NCBI GenBank assembly: GCA_022495005.1
Contig: JAGYXB010001996.1
Coordinates: forward strand, 372,001-436,000
Direction: 5' to 3'
Source: Rhyacophila brunnea
Lineage: Eukaryota > Arthropoda > Insecta > Trichoptera > Rhyacophilidae
Length of the DNA: 64,000 bases
Shown piece after piece: positions 35,611-47,700 of the stretch (position 1 is the first letter of the stretch; each line of letters opens with the position of its first letter). The notes below the pieces were generated by a model that was not told where the DNA came from, searched no databases, and was given only the letters and a program-made list of their open reading frames with translations. The position numbers were made by a program, and so were the translations under genes.

Positions 35611-37443
35611 TTATTTGATAACCCTTTACTAGTTATGTACAAATATAGTTATGGGGATTAACAACTGAATCCGTATCAGCATATTGATCGGCGATATTAA
35701 TGTCGTGTCCAATTATGGAAAACTCAGTAAATAACTTACTGAAATTATTATTTTCGTGATATCCATTTTTGCACATCCGTAAACTCCAATGTGACATGTA
35801 ATGATGATTCATGCCTTTCAGATCCAGTGACTGCAATCATATAAGATAGGATAAGACGTATATGCTCAGAATATCAGTCCTATGCGACATTTCTTTTACC
35901 ACGGGAAAAAACTCGACTGCAAATCGCAGTCCTCAGTTCCCAATGAATACGACAAAATATTCATCAGAATCACCACCGCCTTGCGCTACAAAGAATATTC
36001 CAGGGTTTTTGCAAGGCGGTTTCATAGGCCCTGGCCAAATTCAATTTAGCAATACCCGATGCAGGTAGAAGAATAGTTTTCAATAAGGCATATTCTCTCA
36101 GCCGGCACAAAACTCGATAGTAAATACGAGGTATCCATAAAGATAAAAATCTATAAAAATCTAGAAAAAAAAACTCCATATAGTAGCTGACTCAATTATA
36201 ATAATTATTTTCTAAATATTCTTTTCTAGATATTATTTTGATTGTCAGTACATCAATAAATAGTGGATCATAATTCATTTGACATGTCACTCAAATATAA
36301 GTTCCCGGTCTGTTAGTATCGCTCCGAAAAACATCTTATTCTACCGAAATTCGGAGCTCGGAACAGTATCATAAAGTATTGTAACCTAACTTCTGTGACA
36401 TACTCCTATACCGACTGTTTACGCTGCAAATAAAACTCGCTACTCCATCCATCGGAGCAACAACCGAATCTGGTCTCATCCACCACACCCTGACTCCAAC
36501 AGTGACGACCTCCCACTGTGGTGACACCTGACTTAAGAAAACTGCGCAACCTCCCCCTCATAGTGAATTGTATATTTTAATTTTGTAAATTGTAATTGCT
36601 TATAGTGTTTTTTCAATTCTTATCCTTCCTTAATTTTGGTATATTATATAAGTACTTTAAAAAGTTTATGATATTATGAGCAAGACACGTTTTGTATTAA
36701 ATAGTTTGTATAGCATGTGGTGAATATCTATTAAAAATGATAGATAATGTTTCAATCGTTCATACTATTAAATGTTTTTGAAGTAGGTAAGTAATTGAAT
36801 TAAAAAACATGAATGCACTTTTCTGACTGCACTGCAAATTAACCCATTTCCGGTAGCCTGATTTACGACCCAATTGATACTCTGACATTCATTACCTGCC
36901 AACTGCAAATTCCGACCTCAGCGACAGAAATTATACATTTTGTGTAAGAAACTACGTTGCGGGCGGCGAGTGTAGAAGGCATCTTTATTTATTTACCAAT
37001 TGTATTCGGACAGTGGGACATTGCAGGAAACTATTTCTCTTGATATTTCAATGATCAAAGGAAAACGTGAGAAAATATTTAATAAATTATAAACTGTCAA
37101 AATGGTTTTCCGGCTGTGAACTAAAGTGTATATTAATTGATAAACCATTTATTGTATTCAACGAATAATTTACAAGATTTGAGAATAATGTCACATTCTA
37201 TAAATGATGTATTAACTATTTTTTTTATTCAATTCACAAGATTGAAGAATATAAAAATCTTTTTATTGAACATACATACTTCTAAGTATGTGTGTAAAAT
37301 ATCTTTTTCATGGAATTTGTTCAACTTTGATAAATTATTTTTACTTGGATGAAACACATAATGGATTTAATCAATTTTGATACCAGACAACACCGCATTA
37401 TAATTGAAGTAAAAACATGCATAATTAAATATCACAGTGATAC
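35611..37443. other. No gene supported
   Basis: Minus-strand frames at 35,633-35,836 and 35,970-36,179 look slightly protein-like but match no family I recognise. FNKAYSLSRHK-like residues on the plus strand near 36,070-36,110 faintly recall a PIF/Harbinger nuclease. At 36,420-36,560 a non-coding block with AATAAAA could be an LTR end. Confidence 0.4.
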
Positions 37444-37451
37444 CTATAGTG

Positions 37452-38279
37452 CAGTGGTCGGCAAACCGCGGCTCGCGTGCCCCATGCGGCTCTTTGGCCC
37501 CTTGAGTGCGGCTCTGCCACAAATGCCCTCTGCCATATTTGACATAGCTACAAAGATGAAGCAAAGAAAATGGAAGACGAAAACCGTGAATTTAAAGTTG
37601 AATGGACCGAGACTTTTGCGTTTATTCAACATTTAAATGGCTTACCGACCTGTATTATTTGTCGGGAAAAATTGGCGCATTCAAATTTATAGAGACACTT
37701 TACAACTAAGCACGCGTAATTTGACACTAAATATCCTGTCGGTGATGCAAGGAAGAAAGCAGTTAAGGAAAGAGTCAAGAAACATTAAGTTCTGAATTTA
37801 ATTAGATACTGAATACAATCTTTCAACAATGTTAATATTGTAAGTTTTGTGGTTAGTAAAGAGATTTCTAAGAGAGGAAATTAAGAGTAAATTGAGAAGT
37901 CGATTTATTGATGAGAACCTGGAATCGTGATTAAAATTAAAAACAAGATACAAACCTGACTTACCCAAGTTTCCAAGGGGATGCAAGGCCATTATTCATA
38001 TTGAGTGTTTGTCAGTCATTGTCATGATTCAATTTTATGGATACCTAACTTACAATTTAATTTTTATCAATACATAAAATCATTACTACGTATGATACTT
38101 ACCTATTCAGTTTTATTCAGTGTACTTATAGTTTAATTAAGACTTAAAACTTTAACTAAAGTTTATTAAGTTAATAAACAGTGTACCTACATAATATATA
38201 ATTTAAGTTTAAGAAATTTGACTCTCCAAAGAAATCTCAATTTTTGATCTCAATTGACTAATGAGTTTGCCTATCACTG
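37452..38279 (+). mobile_element. hAT deletion derivative B with 8-bp TSD
   Basis: The perfect TSD CTATAGTG lies at 37,444-37,451 and 38,280-38,287. The ends are CAGTGGTCGGCAAACC and the inverse-like GTTTGCCTATCACTG. It is colinear with derivative A: same BED-like start (TKTVNLKLNGP in a shifted frame; CIICREKLAH), same deletion of the catalytic region. No intact ORF. Confidence 0.88.
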
Positions 38280-38504
38280 CTATAGTGGAACAACTAAACC
38301 TTCAAATTGCGCAGATTTCGATTTCTTCTACTGCGCACAAATTAAATATGGTAAATTTAATTCCTGACAACGTTATTATTTCCAACTGCTCTTCCATGAA
38401 GCCTATTGCAATATTTTCTGTCAAAACTATCGAACTCCACTCTTATGTGGTGTGTTTATATTAGTGTGCATTTAGCAATTTATAGATTCCTTAGCTTTAT
38501 GTTT

Positions 38505-38775
38505 AGTTATAATCATCATAATCATCATCATCATCAGCCTAAATCTATCCACTGCTGGATGAAGGCCTCTTCAAGCTGCTTCCACTTCTCTCGGTCCAGT
38601 GCATTGCATTGCCACGTACTTTTGCAGAACTTTATCATTTCATCGATCCAGCGGCCTCTAGGTCTACCTTGTGGACGTTTTGTACTTCTTGGATACCACT
38701 GGATGACTAGATTTGTCCAAAACTCTTGTCTCTACTTCGAGCTATGTGTCCAGCCCATATCCATTTAAGGCTTTT
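38505..38775 (-). mobile_element. RTE-type LINE tail, minus strand
   Basis: Begins at the low coordinate with an ATC repeat (the inverse of a TGA tail), then the inverse of 10,250-10,470: CAGTGGATAGATTTAGGCTG, then coding for RPQGRPRGRW-like sequence with changes. 5'-truncated. Confidence 0.8.
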
Positions 38776-40398
38776 AAGTAAGTGTGATAGAATTAGCACG
38801 CCCCCTCCATATCAGTGCGGTATTCCTAGATTGTAGAAAATTTCCCTATTTATGGGTAATTTTAGAAGGAAAAGGGTAATCTCATCTTCAACTAAATTAT
38901 AGATTAAAAAAAAAACGAACAAACAATAAATCCATTTTAATATTTCCTACTTTAATTTAAAAAAAAAAGTATAAAAGTTATGTAACAATTATGTTCTAAT
39001 TTATTTTACCATTTTGATATCAGTTTTATTTCTGGTTAAATGTCTAATGCATTTATATTATTAATCACTACACATGCAAATTTATTATGTTTATTAGTAG
39101 TGTTGTGTAATGTATCCATAAAAATATGAAATTAAATATTTCCCCCCCCCCCTGTTTTTACATAATTTTATTTTTTAAATAATTCATGTAAATTTTGATA
39201 CTAAAGCATTCATATTATTATAAATTTTAATGATTATTAGATTTTTAGAATAATTTGACAATATAATAATATATACTTAACAATGTTATCATTTCAATAG
39301 GTAGTGATCTATAAACACAATATGCTTTTAATAAGATTTCTAAATAATTCAAAGAGACACGACAAATAAATAAATAATATATTGGTAGGTAAGCACATAT
39401 TATAATGGCACATTTTAAAATGATATTATTATGATAATAGTATAGTCTAAAATAAAACAATCATTAAAATTAATTATATTAATTCATTAAAATATAATAC
39501 CTAATTATACACTTAACTTAAACTTTAGATATTATAACGAACAGGTAACTAAATTAATAAAGTAATATTTAACAATAATACAGGATACCTACAAGATTCA
39601 CTGAGGATGAAAGCTGGAAGTAAGGAAGTGAACGAGAGAGCCACAATATTTGCCTGGATGTCTGGAATCATAGGCGTAAAGCCTACAAGAAACGGCGTGG
39701 AGGTCGCTAGAGGTTTTATGAGGCACAATTATTATTTTTTTTGTTTTTTTTTTTAAATCTCTCGCGAACTCCATAACACACTATGCTGCTTTCTATAGGC
39801 TCATTACAAGCATTGTGAATGGATTGAATTTCTATTTTTGCAAGCCAAGCACTGATCAAAATCAAAAAAAAAAATTTACTAAAGCTCAGGGTACTCAGTT
39901 CATGCACTCGAAAGCTTGAGCTGCTTCCAAATGACTTGATAATTTTGCTAAACTACAGTCAAAGTGACAACACTGACGCAATTAAAAGTAATATGATTGT
40001 TGGAATGTTTGTGTTATGATTTAAAATTAAAGTTTCTTACATGTTTCGGTATAACAGTTAATTGGACATTTTAACAAAACTAGGAAAATGTAAATAAATA
40101 GCAATTAAAGAATAGGTATATCACTATTGTTATATGTTACATAAAATAATATGGATATATATTTAAGTAACCATGTATTATAAAGCATTAGTATATATAT
40201 TATATATTAATAGCACAATAATTCATAAACACATGGATTTTGTGCGTTTACAGGACAAATTATTTTCATTTCTTAAGCTATCCGCACATTACAATCGCTG
40301 AACGTTACCAGAAATCGTAGATTTGATATCCAATTCAGTGACGGTTTGATCCATATATCCGTCCGGTGCAGCAGCAGAACGCTGGAGATATTAAAGAG
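38776..40398. other. No gene seen
   Basis: Very AT-rich. A run of ten C at 39,142-39,151. Nothing else recognised. Confidence 0.6.
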
Positions 40399-40836
40399 GG
40401 GGTTTGGGTCGAAATCCCGAATGCTGAAATCCCGAAAGCCTAAATCCCGAAAGCCGAAATCCTGAAGGCCAAAATCCCGAATACCGAAATCCCGAATACC
40501 GAAATCCCGAATACCGAAATCCCGAACGCCGAAATCCCGAAAAATATAAAAAAATACAAACAGCAGTAATTGCGCAATCTTAACACTTATCTTGAACTGC
40601 GCAAATTTTCACAGGAGAGACAAAAACCCATTTGTTCTACAAAAAAATAGTTTTTTTGTCTCTCTTGTAAATTTTGCGCAATTACTACTGTTTGTATTTT
40701 TTTATTTTTCGGGATTTCGGCCTTTGGGATTCCGGCCATACGGGATTTCGGCCATTCGGGATTTCAGCATTCGGGATTTTGCCATTCGGGATTTCAGCAT
40801 TTGGGATTTCGGCCTTCGGGATTTCGTCCGGCACCC
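40399..40836. mobile_element. Fold-back MITE with minisatellite arms
   Basis: The left arm is about nine units of CCGAAATCCCGAATA type (40,411-40,545). The right arm is the inverse, about eight units of CGGGATTTCGGCCAT type (40,708-40,826). Between them a unique stem pairs ACAAACAGCAGTAATTGCGC with its near-inverse at about 40,676-40,697, and AATTTTCACAGGAGAGACAA with its inverse. Outer ends GGGTTTGGGTCGAAATCCC and GGATTTCGTCCGGCACCC. No TSD found. Confidence 0.85.
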
Positions 40837-41031
40837 ATTAAGTATTATATCATACTTTACGGTAATAGTGTGTAGAAATAGGTAGAACTGATTATGTTGT
40901 GTTGCGTCTACGTACAAGTACAGTGACATATCGTAAAATGTCCGAACTATTACAGCCAGTGATATGGTGGAGGGTAGCACGGCCCGGAACTTTATTTCAG
41001 GCGAATCAAACTCCGGTTCGTTTGCGTTCCG

Positions 41032-41090
41032 GTTGCGTTTAATTTCAACAAAAACTTCTTCAAAAAGTTTTTGTTGAAATTAAACGCAAC
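41032..41090. other. Perfect 26-bp hairpin downstream of the cortex-like gene
   Basis: Arms 41,032-41,057 and 41,065-41,090 are exact inverses around a 7-nt loop CTTCAAA. It lies about 540 nt beyond the stop codon. Perfect pairing with a short loop fits a fold-back remnant better than a typical animal pre-miRNA. Confidence 0.85.
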
Positions 41091-41335
41091 AATTTCGAAT
41101 AACGTTAATGTAGAACAATACAACCTTGTTATTTTTTAACTAAGGTAAAAATAGAGCACTTAAATTTATATACCTACATCATATTATTCAGTATACTGGA
41201 AGTCTAATTCAGAAGTATTTATGGTAAATGTATTGCTAGAGTGATGAAAAATGTAAAATTTTCGGTACCTACCTAAACGTCGAAATATTGCATAATGTGT
41301 TTTTGAAAAAGTGAAAATAGGTAATTATGCAGTAT

Positions 41336-41401
41336 TTTATTTAGCATTACACTACTAGTCGCGGCATTGAAAATGAAACTATAGATTTTGCGATATTTAT
41401 T
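41336..41401 (-). terminator. Candidate poly(A) signals for the cortex-like gene
   Basis: Two AATAAA hexamers read on the minus strand (41401-41396 and 41341-41336), about 230 and 290 nt past the stop codon. AATAAA is common in AT-rich DNA, so this is positional evidence only. Confidence 0.45.
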
Positions 41402-41631
41402 GTAACATCTAGCAATTAGCATCTAGTAATGTGGGATGAGCCTTATGGGTAAAATTTAACAACAATAGTTAAAATATTATTAAAATGGACTAATTTTGGT
41501 ATGATAGCCTAGCTTATTAGCTATAAAGACATCGAAAAATAGAATTATTATAATTAACAATACAATGGATAATATATTAAAATATTTGTGAGTACATAGA
41601 TAAAAGCATTAGTAAGTATTTCTATTTTTGT

Positions 41632-41783
41632 TTATCTTATCGTATAACCGAAGTTGTTGTATTCGTTGATTTCGTGAATTTTCATCTGACCTTTTTTCAT
41701 TTTCCTCTTGTACATGTTCAAAAGCGGTCCACTTGTCCCCAAAAAGTTCCAGATGAGAAGGTTTTCATCGGATGAGGCACTGG
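41632..41783 (-). CDS. cortex: cortex-like terminal exon with IR tail
   Basis: This exon, 152 nt including the TAA stop, follows an acceptor TTTATAG. It completes blade 7 with SASSDENLLIWNF, then a basic stretch (MYKRKMKKGQMKIHE) and ends NNFGYTIR. The final Ile-Arg is the conserved APC/C-docking tail of this family, which fixes this as the true C-terminus. Confidence 0.92.
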
Positions 41784-44700
41784 CTATAAATGCGAAACAA
41801 AATAATACAATATTTTATCATCACAGAACAGATTGATTATAATAATTCAGATAGGCTATAATTATATACCCTACACTACATTTTGTATTAAGGTTTGTGA
41901 GTGTCCTACGAAAATAAAACACACATTATAGACGTGAAATAGTATGTGTTGCAACCTTAAAATACACCAATATTGAATGAGCGTCAGTGCATATGCCGAG
42001 AGCAGTTGTTAGAACGAAGCACAAGCTTAGAATGACATATTTTTGACACGTTTTTAAGTTTATTCATATTCTTCCACACTCGATATCGGTTGCCTGTTAC
42101 CTCTGCATCATACACGTAATCGAGCATATCACGAGGTCCTGTCTTTGATGTGAAGCATTAACGTTAGCAGTTTTTTACGTCTGGGAATATCTCAGGAGCA
42201 GATACACAAGACTGAGGTCATCACGCACTCAAGAGTGCTTTGACTGAGCTTACAGATAATTTTTAATGAAAAGCGCCCATGGGTGAAAGGAGCGCAGTGA
42301 ACAACAAATAATTAATTTTAATTAATTAATATTGCGGACGTGAAGATCTCTTCACATAGTTTTGTATTTCTGTATTGTTTTTGTACTATATGTCGAGCGT
42401 GTTAGTGATTCACAGTTGAGAAGTATGTTGGGCGATATATTTTAAATAAAAAAATATGAAAATACACTATAGTCGATAAAGGAAGCACATAAACGGAGAA
42501 GATTATGTCCAGTTGTTACCTATCTTTGTTCCATCAGGGCTGAAGAGTAAGGCTCGTATCCTTCCCAAAGGAACGGAAAATTGGTCCGTAACCCTATCTG
42601 GAGCAGCAAGAACCAAGAGGCGAGATCGGTTATCTTCGCTATCTTCATTACCTAGCCATACACCTAGAAAAAAATCTTAATTGAATTTTGATAGTAAGCA
42701 ACAGTGGGACAAGTGAAAATATACTTGTTTCGAAATAATTGAACTTTAATATTTGTGTCATAAAAATTAAATAGTAAAGTAATCTGTTAAGGGGGGACAT
42801 GCTCAGCGTACGTAAAAATGGAGCTTTTATGCTATTTTAAAAGCATGATCCTGGACATTCCTTAAACGTTGTAGATAATTTATTTACATAATTTTGAAGC
42901 CTTATTATCCTTTATATCTATTTTAAACATTTGATGACTGCGAAAAGTATTTTTATTACATAAAACAGTATTCTCTTACACCTCTCGCTCTAATGTTTTA
43001 GAATATAGTCATATTTCAATACGTCCATGTGAAGTGGTGTTAAGATTTTTTATATTTATTTATTTTTAAAAGCATTTATAAAACTATTAGTAAAATTTAT
43101 GTCGACATTATTATAGTGAAATATTTAAATAAAAAATTATATTGATAATCTCTGTGATCCCAAATTTGACAAGAATTAGGCATTTTATTATTCAAAAAAT
43201 GGGCAAGATTTACACATTTAATAAATTACTATGTTCACTTTGTTTTATTCTGCGGTTCATAATATTATAATAATATGATAACTGTAAGATTATTTTTATA
43301 TAATAGTTATTTTAGTTATTCCCCTTCTGTTTTGAAGTTACAGGATGATTTCAATAATATTGTAACGGTGACATTAAAAAAAAATCTCAGTGATTCATTA
43401 TGTAGGTATAACTTTCGGCAATCGATTAGCATACTTTTATCTCAATACTATCGACTTTTGTTCACTTTATCTCACTGTTGCTTTGAGATAGCGATATACT
43501 ACAGTCTACAATGGAAATCTTACCATCAACCCAATAGCCGATCACAAGTTCAGCGGTAAGTTTGCTCCAGGCCAAGGAGTCTACAGAGCAAGCTGACGAT
43601 GCGAGTTTATGACAGAGATTCGTTTGCCTTCCTACATCCCAGATGCTAAGGGAGCCGTCTCCAACTCCTCGTCCTGCTCCGTGACCACCTCCGAGAGCCA
43701 TCTGACATCCTCGCCAGGGGTGCCATGCCAATGCCTGTGTAAAAAGGTGCATATAGTCTATTGTAACAATAATTTTATGAAACAAGTTTGGACGCATATT
43801 TATAGATAAAATTACGTTTTTGCAATACTTATGGGTCTATTCTATACTTATCGACTGCTAAAATGATAAATATTATCACTTTATCATATTTATGTATTGA
43901 GGTAGGTATTATAATTGTTACAACAAGTTAGCCGTCTAAACAGTCAAAACTGTCTATGAGGTGCTGTTAAAACATGGCACTTATTGTAATAATTACAACT
44001 AATTTATTGTAATTGTTACAATAAGTGCTAATATTTCGATACAAACCTTTGTTTTCAAACCATCATGAAATACGGTGTTTACAGAAAGCAAGATCTTGCA
44101 AATTCTACAAAATTACCATTCAATTGCAAAGTCCAATGGAAAGTTAGCCGAATATATTTCATCATACAATGTTTCTATAAAACAAAATATACTGCAGTTA
44201 TTGAAAAAAGAATTATTTTAAAGGATATTAAAACCAAGGATATCTGCAAGGCTACTCTCAATAGTCACACGGTAATACCACGTTCTCGTACTTTTTATTG
44301 CTCCAAAATAACACGGATATCACTCGGACCAATTCCATAAACAAGGCGGCTATTTACAATAACTGTTCACACAGTTAACACGTCTTACTCAACGACATTT
44401 GACAACTTGCGGTTAACTCGATCATGGGTGGCCGTGATAAAAAAATATCACGCATGAGAATAGGCCCTGTTGATATATACCAAAATATGGCTATTGATAT
44501 ATTTTATATTATGATCGTGATGTGTTGATTCTGAGGATAAGGAATGATAATAGCATAATGGCTGAAATAGACTCTATGACGATCGGTCATATAAATATAA
44601 ATGTCGAAAAACCCGTTTCTTATGTTGGCGTCCTGTATCACAGGATGTCATAACTGTCATACAATATGTATGTATAATATGTCGGAATGGCATAGATATA

Positions 44701-47700
44701 ACCATATACACTAACTCGCTCTTAGCACATATGTGCCCGATCGTCATATAGTCTATTTGAACCTTAATATACATACTAAATAGTCGACAGATTATTTAAA
44801 CTTCAAACATACGCTAAATTCTTAATTTCCGACTTTTAAATAGTGTGTAAGCCGTTAAGGGGGTACGTGCGCCGCGTAGGTAAAAATGGAGATTTTATGC
44901 TATTTTCAAAGCATGATTCTGGACATTCCTTAAACGTTGTAGATAATCTATTTATATAGTTTTGAAGCCTTATTATCTTTTATATTTATTTTAAACATTT
45001 GATGACTGCATAAAGTATTTGTATTACATAAAATAGTATTATTTTAAACCTTTCGCTATAATGTTTTAGAATATAGTCATATTTCAGTACATCCATGTGC
45101 AGTGGTATAAAGATTAAAAATTTTAAACGCATTTACAAAACCATTAGTATAATTTATGTCGACATTATATAGTGACATATTTACGATAAAAAATTACATT
45201 TTATAATATCTGTGATCCCAAAATAGACAAGAATTTGGCATTTTATTGTTCAAAAAATGGGCACGATTAACACATTTGAAGATAATTCTAAAGATAATGA
45301 TTATAAGCTATGTCTTTGACCATTCAAATGTGATAAACATCCTATGAATAATGATTGTTTTATAATAATTATTGACCTAAGAATAATGTAGTATTATAAT
45401 ATTATAGTAAATAGTAGCAACTTACCCTCGAAGGGTTTGGGAACATTATCTGAAAAAACAGCTTCACGTCAGGCAGATTCCAAATTCTGACCATGCAGTC
45501 GAGTCCGCAGGTGACCAAGAACTGGCCATCGGGAGAGAATGAGCAGTTGATGATGTCGCTTTCATGAGCTTTCTTTCGGCCGCCGCAGCAGGTCATCGTT
45601 ATACTGTTGGAAATGCTCAGGGTACCAGTGCTTGCACAGCTAAAATAAATATACTTGTGTATTATATAATTATGACCATTTACAATATTTGCATAGTTGA
45701 AGTTCATATTTTCAGCTTTTAGTAGTATGGTCATGGCCCCCACAATGGGGGGGGTGGGATGACAGGGCCCTAGCCTGGAGGCCCGGGCTCAACAGGCGCC
45801 CGGCGAAGCGAGTCGACCAGATAAGTGAGATAAACACACATTATAAATTTGGTTTAATAGTAAAAAAAGTTCGCTATTTTCCTTCATTAATATTGTTATT
45901 TAAAGTTATGTGGTTGTACGATACAATTTTTAATTGTGTATCAATATTCGACATCTCCACAATTCAAATGGATGTATTAAAATATACAATAAAACACTAA
46001 ACATACACATCAATTTTACCGCGTACCTACACCATTTGGAAAACGCTAATGTAGAGCGTCACACTGCCTTTATCCTTAGTTAGGGGGGCCCACCAAATAT
46101 CCTAGCCTGGGGGCCCGCTTCACGGTGTGGGGCCCATGAGTATGGTATTTTATTCAACAACATTATGTCGTTTCTGAATGACTGATTTGAAACAAGTCAA
46201 CAGATGTCTGTAAGTCAGTCATTCACAATTTTGAAAGTCGTAGTCATGAATGAATTACAATAAAGTAGGTAGTAATATTGCCACGAACAATTTGAAGATG
46301 AAAGCCAGTAAGTCAGACGCCGTTGAAGTATAGCTACCTAGGTAACAGGCATTGTGAACTGGATCACTGGATGAGAAAAAAAATAACGATGAAAAATGTT
46401 GAAGACATTAAACTAAAAAATGTATAGATTAGAATAGAACATTATTCATTGTAATTACCAAGCTAGGAAAGAACCTCGTGGATTCCAGCTGAGTGATGTT
46501 ATTGATCCAATGCCATCTTCAATTGCCTGATGATGCCGCGACTCGATCTTTATCATTTTCTTGGCCAGTGAATCAAACATATATAAGTTTCCAAGGTATG
46601 TACCGACCTGAAATAAAAAATAAATAATGTACGATTAAAATTAGAGCTCTCATGGTTATGCATACAGTTAACTGAGAAAGAAAAAGGATGGGATGATATT
46701 TTATTAATATAAATTTTGATCTATCAATATTTTATTATTAATTTTATTTATTGATTAATATGAATTGATTATTATATTATAGTCGTATCGTACTTCTCAT
46801 TGTTGCCCATATTCAAATCCAGAAATGTCCACAGAAAAACTAAGACCCGGCTCTATAAAACCGTCATACGCACAGTCGTTGCATACGGGTGCGAGTCATG
46901 GACGCTAAATGTGAAAGCAGCTGAAATGCTAGATTGCTCTGAGAGAAAGATCCTGAGGCGGATATACGGACCCATGAATGATGGTGGGGAGTGGAGAATT
47001 AGGTACAACACGGAACTATACCGCTTATACCAAGATTTAAAACTCTCCACCTTCATAAAACTTCAGAGGCTGAACTGGGCAGGCCATGTCCAGCGCATGT
47101 CTGAGTCACGGATACCGAAGAAGATCCTCGAAGGAAATCCAGGGGGGAAAAGGCCAGTAGGAAAGCCACACGATGGGGTGACAACATTACAAAAGATGCC
47201 AACCAGCTGCTAAAAATCATGAACTGGAAAAGACGTGCGGATGACCGTTCCGGCTGGAGAACGGTGGTAGAGGAGGCCAGCTGTAGCGCAATCGAAGAAG
47301 AAGAAGATTATATTATAGTAATGTTGAGTTTTTAAAGATCATAAAATAATGCTTTCGACTGAGGGTACTTGATGCAGCTTGAATTTAGAATCTAGTAGTA
47401 CAATACTAAGATCAATTATTAGAATTTAGAATAGTTTAAACATGAGCAACTAATGCCACCTTATCTAGTCGAAGTAGCATATGATGTTACCATTAGGATA
47501 AAAATACGTATTACTGATTTATTAATCTTTGCTTGTTGTTGTTATTTTTCGACACAATATTGAGCATAATTTGGATATTACCGCTATGAAGAGGCCCTCT
47601 GGGTCCCACTTGGCAACCACCACAGTGTCTTGGTTGAAGTTGTATAGGTTTCCAACTTCGTTTGACGGACAATGCCACATATAGAGCTGGTTTCCCAAAG

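Noticed and set aside
35633..36180. PIF/Harbinger nuclease remnant
   Set aside because: Only a faint FNKAYSLSRHK-like stretch, with frame changes every few residues; no DDE motif seen.
36290..36560. LTR or SINE around AATAAAACTCGCTACTCC
   Set aside because: No second copy, no borders, no TSD.
40592..40980. Similar repeat-rich frames
   Set aside because: Same minisatellite in the fold-back element.
45500..45530. CTGGCC core as a mir-193 site
   Set aside because: It is coding sequence of blade 4 (DGQFL) in the cortex-like gene and lacks the rest of the mature sequence.
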